Below are positions 56,125 to 64,000 of a stretch of DNA of 64,000 nucleotides, piece after piece (positions within the stretch are counted from its first letter, which is position 1; the number at the start of each line of letters is the position of its first letter). A program made the translations under genes and the position numbers. Origin of the DNA: Clitopilus passeckerianus (Eukaryota > Basidiomycota > Agaricomycetes > Agaricales > Entolomataceae); the NCBI GenBank assembly GCA_944990035.1, contig CALYLX010000040.1, forward strand, positions 248,001 through 312,000, written 5' to 3'. A model generated the notes under the pieces. The model had not been told where the DNA came from. It ran no database searches and saw nothing but the letters and a program-made list of their open reading frames with translations.

Positions 56125-59100
56125 CTAAAGTAAGCCCTCCAGTGCCTCGTCGTCGAGAGCCTTCAGAATGTCGCGTGCTTCGCGAGACGCCCGAGCAACA
56201 GTAGGCTTGTCGCTTGTGATACCCTCTTTGACCTTCTGCGCAACAGAGGGGAGAGCACCAAGCTTTTGGAACAAGTTTGGTCCGGTGTAATCCTCGTCAT
56301 CGTCGTTTGTGATGACGGAAAGGATAACCTGTATTGACATTGTCGTTTGCTCCGTGCCGGCGGTAAGATGTGTCCTGAACAAAGGCGTTAGTATCAGCTT
56401 CCTTCCGGGTAATGGAGCGCACTTACTTTACAACGGAATCCAAAAGTTCAGGATGGTCGGACATCGCTACCATCAGTGACCCAACGGCAGCACAGAAATG
56501 ATCTACGGTGAAGCAATTTAGGAGTTTTCCATTACAGAGGAATATGGACACCTACCGCCATGAGGCTCCCGGAAAACTTCGGTCAAAAGCTCGGCACATG
56601 ATTCCCTAGCTTTCTCGCCAACATTCGAAGAGGCGTTCTTGACCACGTTCGCCAGAGCAGCCATAAGACTACTGCCAGTGGAATCATCGCTGGATTTGAC
56701 CCCTGTAATCAATTCCGTAATGACGGGGTCGACTCGAGGTTGATGTCTCATGAGAACACCGAGAGCCTGGGCGGCCTTGTTGCGAACGTTAGTGCTGGAA
56801 GGGTCGCTTGCACTCTTGACGAAAGTGCGTTGAAGCTGGGGGAAGAATGGCTTGACGAATATCGGAATGCGTTCCAGCATGGACATCAATGCGCTAAGTA
56901 TTGCTGTCTTGACGCCTGGAGGATACGCAGTCGCTTGGGTGGCTACTCGAATGAGAGGACCTGTGAAGGGAACGACGAATGGTTTGATAGTACTCTCATT
57001 AGTCCGTTCCACAAGGTCCCCGATTGCATAAGCTGCTTGTTCCCTCTGCTCGTTACTGCCAGTCGTAAGACCAGCAATGATGATTGGCACGAAGGGGGAG
57101 ACACCCTTGGGAAGGCTAAAGCCAGGGACGATATGGCCAGGACCGCCTGTAGATTCAATGCTTCGCCGTAGAGGCACGACCAGGGGCTCGTATTCATCCT
57201 TGGGTATGGACTTGACGAATACATCGAGCGCTTCCCAAGCGGCAGTGTGTACGTCGACTTGGGAGTCTTCAAGCGAGGAAACCAGTTGGCGAATCCAATC
57301 AACGCGATAAAGCGAGGCATCCATTTCGGAGACCTCACAGAATACAGCGAAGAATTTACATGCACTGACACGACGTCTGGGGTTGTCATGTTTCGCCCTG
57401 GGAGATAATCAGTACTTATTGGACCAAAGAAGGTGTCTGTACAGACCATCCAAGTAGGATAAGCATGAGGGTGTTGAGCCCCTCCGCATCGCTGATGGAA
57501 GAGAGCAAAGATTGAAGAGTCTCTCCGAGGGCCTCTTGCAGTTCTTCCCGTTGATCTTCTTCAATGGATTTGACCAGTGAGTTGAGGATGATGGTCAATC
57601 GCCTGCTGAGCGCATTCCCTGCAACCGTGACAAGAGAGGAGAGTGCCCGACAGTTGAACACGGTCATCGGCGTCGCAGTCAACGTCGGTATCAGGACCGG
57701 GAAGACTGTAGAAGCGCGGACCTGTAGAAGCAGGAACCCTCAGAATAATGATGAGGAAAATGAATAGTAGCACGTACACTCATGACCTCACGCAGCGCAT
57801 GAAGGGCCGTTCCAGAACCTTTACCGGGTTGCCGGAGAGCCTCCAGCAGGGTTGGGATGGTCTGGTCAATTGCCTTGTTGCCGATGTGTTCTTGCAGAAT
57901 ATCAAAGGCTTGAGCCGCAGCGGATCGCACGTTGGGTTCGTCATCAACCAGCGAAACTCTGACAATGGAGATAATATCATCCTCGTGGTTTTCTCTCTGG
58001 GTATCCGTCGTGTTTTCCCTATATTATTTCGTCAGCATGCACCCCAAGCATCACCAAAAACACTCACATGACATCGCTGACAACCTGGCAGACGCCTTGT
58101 CGAGTTCGAGGATCAGATGAGGTTGCCTTCTCTTTGACAAGTGGCATCAGCTCGCCCACAACTCTCTCGCCAAATTTGCGGCATAATTCGCCAGTAGTAC
58201 GCGTAGCAGTCTTAACAAATGCGTGGTTAGCTACGTACAAGTTCGAGTGGACTATAATTACTTACCTCCTGTTGCTCAAATTCATCACCAGAGACCAAAT
58301 ATAATATTTGGTTGATCAACTCTGGAAGGACTTCGCGTACTAAAGGAGGTTTAGTAAAGATGTTGATCTGGTGAAATAGGCCACAAACCAGTGCGTGGTG
58401 TATTCTGGACAAGAGCTTTCCAGATCTGTATTGACGTCTGTCTGACCACCGCTACACCGTCTTGACGAACGAGATAGAGTGCAGCTAGGACGCGGTCGCG
58501 ACGTTCCTGGCCGAGAACATCCAGCAGTGCCTTTTTAGAGGATTCGGTGGCAGCTGCAGCTTCCGCTTCATCTTCTCCTCCTTCTTCATCAAGATCATCG
58601 GTTTTGCCAGATATTCCGGAGACCTTGAACAGCAGTTCGCCGACCAGTGTAACGGATGATTGCTGTGAAAGGCAGTCAGTGGCATGAAATACAGAGGGTT
58701 TAACGGTACGAACACGAATACGCCAGCCGGAATCGAACATGCCCCGTTCAAGCTCGGGAAGGAGCAGGTCAATGGCTTTCGTTGAATAGTTCGTGACAAC
58801 CATCCTTCCGGCCTTCATAGCAGCCTCCCGGACATACTCCTCTATATCTGACAACCCGCTTAGAATGGGAGTAATAATCTTTGGAAGGTGTGGCTGGAAG
58901 CGCGTTCCGAAGGTTGCAGGGAGATAGACCAGTAACGACATGAAACCTTCTCTGACCGTTGCCCTTGGTGATTGAGCGTTTGCCAGAATATCTGGAAGAA
59001 GGCCCTCCAACCGCTCCATTCCTAATCCGGAAAGAACTTCGCTGAGACCCTGTGCAGCTCCTTGGCGATCTACCCCAGACGTATCTGTCTTGAGAGTGCG

Positions 59101-62100
59101 AAGTAGGCCGGGAACAAGGTCCGGGAAATGAACTTCTCCTAGACGCTCTACAAGTGTCCCGAGTGCTTTCGCGGCTGTTGCTCGTGCTTCAGGAACTGGA
59201 TCAACGAGAACGGTGTGAACTAAAGGTAGAAGTTCGGACATGTAGGGGATGAAGTCCTTGGAATCGGTCAAAGATGCCAGGTTTCCGACAATCTGGACGG
59301 CTTTCTTCTTGACATCAGCGCCTCGCTCCCGTAATCCGCGCTCGATGATGGGGATGACCTTAATCATGGAGAATACATTGAGTAAAAGCGGGCCAAAGAA
59401 GTGGGAGGAAGCCTACCAATGCCAGAGATGAGTGGTCAATATAGTGCATGAATGACGTCTTGAGGAGCGATGTTAGAGCACCTGGCGTCTTGGCGGGATC
59501 AACGAGGGCCTTCAGAAGAATTGGGACAAGGTTCTGGATCTCGGGGTTGCTGATCACCTCGCCGAACTGTTTTAAGCTTTTGTTGGCGGCGGTTCGAACT
59601 TGAGCATGGGAATCCGTCAAGACGCCTGTGAGGCGCGGAATGACTACTGGGAGGGAAACGGAGAGCTGGCGTGGTGAACAGTACGCCATCATTCCCAGCA
59701 ACTCGATCGAGCCCTTCTTGGTCCGCCATTGCTTTTCATCAAGTCCTTCCAACAAGGACGGAAGGATGAGCTTTACACCATATCCGGAAAGGTTGGACAT
59801 TATGACCTTGGCTGCGTCCTGGGTGGCTTCTCGAACGTCTGTTGAAGCGTCGCCGAACATCGCAAGAAGGAGCGGCAGGAGGTATGTGATATACGGCTCG
59901 AAGAGCCTTCCCAGCGCATTTGAGAGTGTCTCAAACGCAAACATGACGCCCTGACGAGCCTCCGACTTTTTCTTGTCCTCAGCCGCAACACGTAGTCGAT
60001 TAATAACGTTGAACTCCTTGATACCCGTAATCCCGGTGCCCTTAAGGACACCAGCAAGACCATATGCTGCTCCTCGACGTACAGCGTACTTGGGACCTTC
60101 GAGAAGATCCGTGAAAAGTCCATCTACCAGCTCCGATAGTGTTGGACGTATGAGCTTGACGAGGGGAGATATACAGTCAGAGACTGCTATTTGGACCTGT
60201 TCGGAGGGCGTTCTGAGGGCTTCGACTAATCGCTCGACGATGCTTGGTATGCGAGGATCCGTTGAATCAAGGTGGCGAGCAACGCGGCCGAAGAGGATAA
60301 TAACGGCCTCTTTAATGTAGTCCCCTGTTTCGGTGGCGGGGCTGGGTTGACGTAGATGTTCTTCAAACACAGTTATAAGGGCTGTGATATGACGTGCCCC
60401 ATGAGCGTCAATGACAGAGGTTCCGGCCTGGAGCATCCCTCGCCGAACTTCTCCTTCCCGGTCGCCCAAGGCTTCGTCTTTAATAAGGAATGTGAAGAAT
60501 GGTTCGATGTCTTGATCGGTGAAAGCAGGAGAGAGGAATTGGAAGGTCCTAGAGATTGCTGATCTTGCCGGCCAGGGATCTGCGCGATCCAGTGTTTGGG
60601 CGATGACCATCCCCTAAGCCGAGAGGTCAAGCAATGAAATATTTAAAGTCGAAAATATCCCATACATATTGATCAAACTCTGGGGCCAAAAGTTTGGACT
60701 AGACGCAAATCGTCAGGCTTCGTTTTTGAGGGCGGGATGGGTGCCTACATACCTTCTCCCTGTAACGATCGTGCAAGGCCAGGACTGTCCCATGGGCGAT
60801 CTGAGGCCACCTGTCTACGGCCTCCGTGATTGCGGCCGCTGTGGCAGCCCGAACGTAGGCATTCTCATGACCTAAACTTCGTGAGATAATGATACACATG
60901 TAAGAGAAAATCTTACCCAGATAATCAAGGAGCGAGTCAACAGCATTTTCAGGAGCATCTAAACCGTTGTCGTCCCATAGATGGCGGGCTAGCCTGGAGT
61001 TCTGTTCATCCTCATCGTGGCATGCAAGCAGCAATTCCAGTGACCAGTCCAAATCTGTGAGATCGAAAGGCTTATGACAACATTTTAAGATCCAACAAAC
61101 AACACAGTTTGGATGTACGTACCTGGAGTGTCTGCAGGCAGGAGCTTCTTACAGTGGTCTCTTGGGCCAGAGTGCCGCGCAATAGTATGTTGAGCTCTTC
61201 CTTCGTCGCCGCAGCCTGGACGGCTTCTCCAACATCCACGAGAGTCGATGAAGCTTCCTTGGCCAACCTGGGTTGTTTTTTGATGATATGAAGTAGGTCT
61301 TCCATGGCAGCGATTCTAGGATAAGCAAGATTTGAGACTGAGAAGATTATCAGAGATGGGGAGTATAGTAGCAGAGAGAAGCATACATTCTCCCGCATGT
61401 GCACGAATGATCGCGATGGTGAGCATGATTTGCTCGAGCGTTTCCTCGTCATCCGTTGCAGAGATCCCTCCTTGAATAAGAACTTGACTGAGGAGTGGAT
61501 ATGCGTAGGAGAACGTTGCAATATCAAGAGTCGCTTGGTCGGATAATGTTTGTAGGCGATAAAGGACGCGAATGACCAGAACTGTTGGCTGTCTCAGCAC
61601 TGGTCAGGCACCACAAGGAGCAACATACGATGCAAAGGTTCTGCTTGAAGCTCCTCAGGTATGGCCGCAATATTCAAGCTTCTGAGACTTGCTATTCCTA
61701 CCCATTTGCGGATAGTGTCCAGACGCTCTGACGTACACTCAGCGAGTTTCTGTGGATTTTGGATTGTTGATTATCGTGGTAAGAAGATGTGAGTCATACC
61801 ACTCACGAGATAGGTTTCATACCCCTCATCTCCGATTAGTGCTGCTCCTGTCTGGCTCAGCGCGCTCTGCAAGAGGAGCTTTGCCATGCTCCCAATTTCG
61901 CTTTGGATCGCTTCTGCCCCCGAAGAGGCTAGAGCCCGAATGAAACCCATTCCTCTTCGCATAGACGCAACGATTCCAACCACTCTCATCCGGACCTTAG
62001 CCTCTGCCTCGAGCTGAGCATTGACAAGTGCTTGCTGTTGTTTCGTGAGAGTCGCGGGAGCAGAGTTTGCGCCCTTTTTGGAAGCAATAGATTTGCGAAC

Positions 62101-64000
62101 TTCTGCTTCCCATTTAGCAATATCCTGATCCTTCCCCTTCCCGATGTTCTTGTCCTTATTGGTTCCGAGCACTGACAAAAGTAAAATCAAAATGAATACC
62201 GCCATAAAAATCCACGGTTTTCCTTACCATCTACATACGTCTTGCCTTCTGGTGTTCTCCAGATGCCCAGATCATCTTCCGTCAAATTCTTGATCTGTTG
62301 AGAATCCAAATCAAGGCTGATCTGTTCAAGAATTCTCGGAAGGATCGTCTCAGGCGCCACGAATACCAGAGTGCCGACAGCGCTCTGGCTAGCATCGACA
62401 AAGCCCTATTTTTGTGCATTAGTGAGATTCACGCGGAAACACCAGGAAATGACGCACTACAGAGTCCACAGTTGACGCTTCTAGGACGAGCTTCATCAAT
62501 CTATCCGCATTCCTTTCCGTCAACTCCCAGGGATCAGCACCGGCCTTTTGGCATAGGTCGATCCAAGTTTGCTTCGAGGTACCGCCTGAAGGGCCAAAGG
62601 TGAGATTTGTCGACACGCCAAAACGTACGAAAGAGGCCTACAGATCATGTAGTGATGAGCCAAAATCAACATCTCGACAGCCATCTCTTCTCGTTTCTCT
62701 AGAGGGATCTCTGACTCTCCATCTTCTGCTGTCTTGAAGGAAACAGCACTGCCGAGCAAAGTCGACAATTGAGCATGTTTGCTGAACTGCTTTGGCGGAG
62801 CCTCGTCCAAAGAAGCAAGTGGTGCTGGTGTCTTGGGCGAACCTGCATGGCGGAGAAGGAAAGCTGCGGTGCCTTCTCGAATAACGCGGTTGACGAGATT
62901 GGGTTCTACCTTGGCGAGTTCTTGGATCGACTTGTACAGGTCGGCCCTTAGAGCAGGAGTGGATGCCTCTAGTGCAAGGTGAACGAAAATAAGGCCGAGC
63001 TGTGACCTAGAGACCAAAACAAAAGTTGTTGAGCAAACAAAGGTCATAAGCAAAATGAGGAGCTGGTATACCTTAAGGACTCATTTTTGTTCAGCTCGGA
63101 TTTGTAATGTATTAATGCTTTGACACTTGCGCGAAGTAGCCACAATTCATCGAGGGAATTCGACAGTTTTGAGTACACCTTGTCCCAGAGCAAAAAGAAA
63201 GGCTTTGTCGGGGTTCCAGCAAATGAGTTCAGAACAGCATTCTTGGAGATGACATCGACTAGAAATTAGTCAGTCAGTATTTCCAACTATCACATAGCAA
63301 AGATCTCACCAAATGCGCCAGTCTTGGCCAACGGACCCAACAACACCGCGACGGCAATGTACCCCTCCAACGGTCCAGCAGGTGAATTAATTGGGTTGGC
63401 AGAAACCGCAGCCAGCGATTTTTCAAGCCCGGGTACAATAGCTTTGGCAAACTCCAGCACCTTCGGTTTCTCGATCCAGTCCGCTTGCTCTTGGGAGCCT
63501 ATGTCTCCGAAGAATGCAGACCCCACCAAAGCGCAAAATGCTCTCTTGACTGCATGTTTTGCACTCCCCATTTCCTTGACGATGAGAGCGGTCGTTTCTG
63601 CAGGTACACCGAGTCCGCCTCGCAGGACTGCAGCTATATGCGGGGGAAGAGCACCTGCGAGAATGGCTGCCGATCCTTCGTGGTTCTCTTTAGAGAGTAG
63701 GGTGGTTGCGGATTTGATGAAGGAATAAGAAAGGCTTTTCTCGCCCTCTATTGCGATAGAAGTCTCCGCGGAAGGCTTGATGAGGGCAGCCATAGAGTAG
63801 AGTGCGATACGGTGGTCAGGCCCGGCCGACTTTCCGGCCTGAGGGAGGGACAGGAGCTCTGTTAGGGCAGCGGCTCCAAGCTCTTCACTGCTTCGAGAAA
63901 TAACGGCTTTGAAGAGGAGGATGGAGTTGTTCCGTATTACGGCGTTGGTGGATTTGGAGCTGTTAACAGCTTGGGTGACCACGCGCTTTATGGTCTCTGC
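56125..64000 (-). CDS. GCN1: Translational activator GCN1, 5' end outside the window
   Basis: A ribosome-associated HEAT-repeat scaffold that passes the uncharged-tRNA signal to the eIF2-alpha kinase GCN2 and senses ribosome collisions. The minus-strand reading ends at 56125 (LKALDDEALEGLL). The gene continues past the right edge, so the N-terminus is missing. Roughly 2,300 residues are present of an expected 2,600-2,700. HEAT helices are evident throughout, for example AVRRGAAYGLAGVLKGTGI, TDVREATQDAAKVIMSNLSG and QWRTKKGSIELLGMMAYCSP, the hallmark of the eEF3-like central region. The GCN2-binding (RWD-binding) segment should lie near EYVREAAMKAGRMVV and SGWRIRQSSVTLVGELLF, which spans an intron. 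Many short in-phase introns occur. No frame breaks were seen, and function is inferred with confidence from the family. Confidence 0.93.

Overview
This window is nuclear DNA from a filamentous basidiomycete, most likely a mushroom-forming fungus of the Agaricomycetes. Genes are split by many short introns of about 50-60 bases with GT/AG ends. Several proteins are of types familiar from that class: a TEA-domain regulator, a membrane histidine-phosphatase-like protein, Ser/Thr-rich secreted proteins and Mx-type dynamins. No bacterial operons, CRISPR arrays, viral genes or complete transposons were seen. Exon boundaries were read by eye from splice sites. Where an exon list is given, the summed length is a multiple of three.

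Layout. From 1.9 to 4.7 kb (+) lies a membrane-anchored GH5 exo-1,3-beta-glucanase. From 6.6 to 8.1 kb (+) is a TEA/ATTS transcription factor, convergent with a neutral ceramidase (8.8-12.45 kb, -). From 14 to 18.7 kb (+) are three small or orphan genes: a Cys-rich-headed disordered protein, a small secreted protein and an unknown multi-exon protein. From 20.7 to 27 kb (+) are an HtrL/YibB-like type II membrane protein, an intron-containing tRNA-Phe-like gene, a TPR protein and a histidine-phosphatase-superfamily membrane protein. From 27.4 to 33.8 kb (-) are two tandem dynamin-like GTPases. From 36 to 42 kb is an accessory stretch with three Ser/Thr-rich, probably GPI-anchored proteins, one small Cys-rich secreted protein, a broken copy of the neighbouring DUF2828 gene, and duplicated non-coding segments including tRNA-like pieces. 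From 42.2 to 44.6 kb (+) is the intact DUF2828/VWA-like gene. From 45.3 kb to the right end is a housekeeping block: geranylgeranyl diphosphate synthase (-), the ribosome-biogenesis factor UTP20 (+) and the translation-stress factor GCN1 (-, cut by the window edge).

The genes do not form one pathway. The right third is conserved housekeeping. The middle (about 27-42 kb) looks like a faster-evolving zone, with tandem duplication, secreted-protein turnover and gene debris. The strongest non-obvious observations are the inverted DUF2828 pseudogene that keeps its intron position, the Asn-for-His change in the phosphatase catalytic motif together with a 6-base exon, the tandem dynamins, and the tRNA-like elements placed upstream of paired secreted-protein genes.
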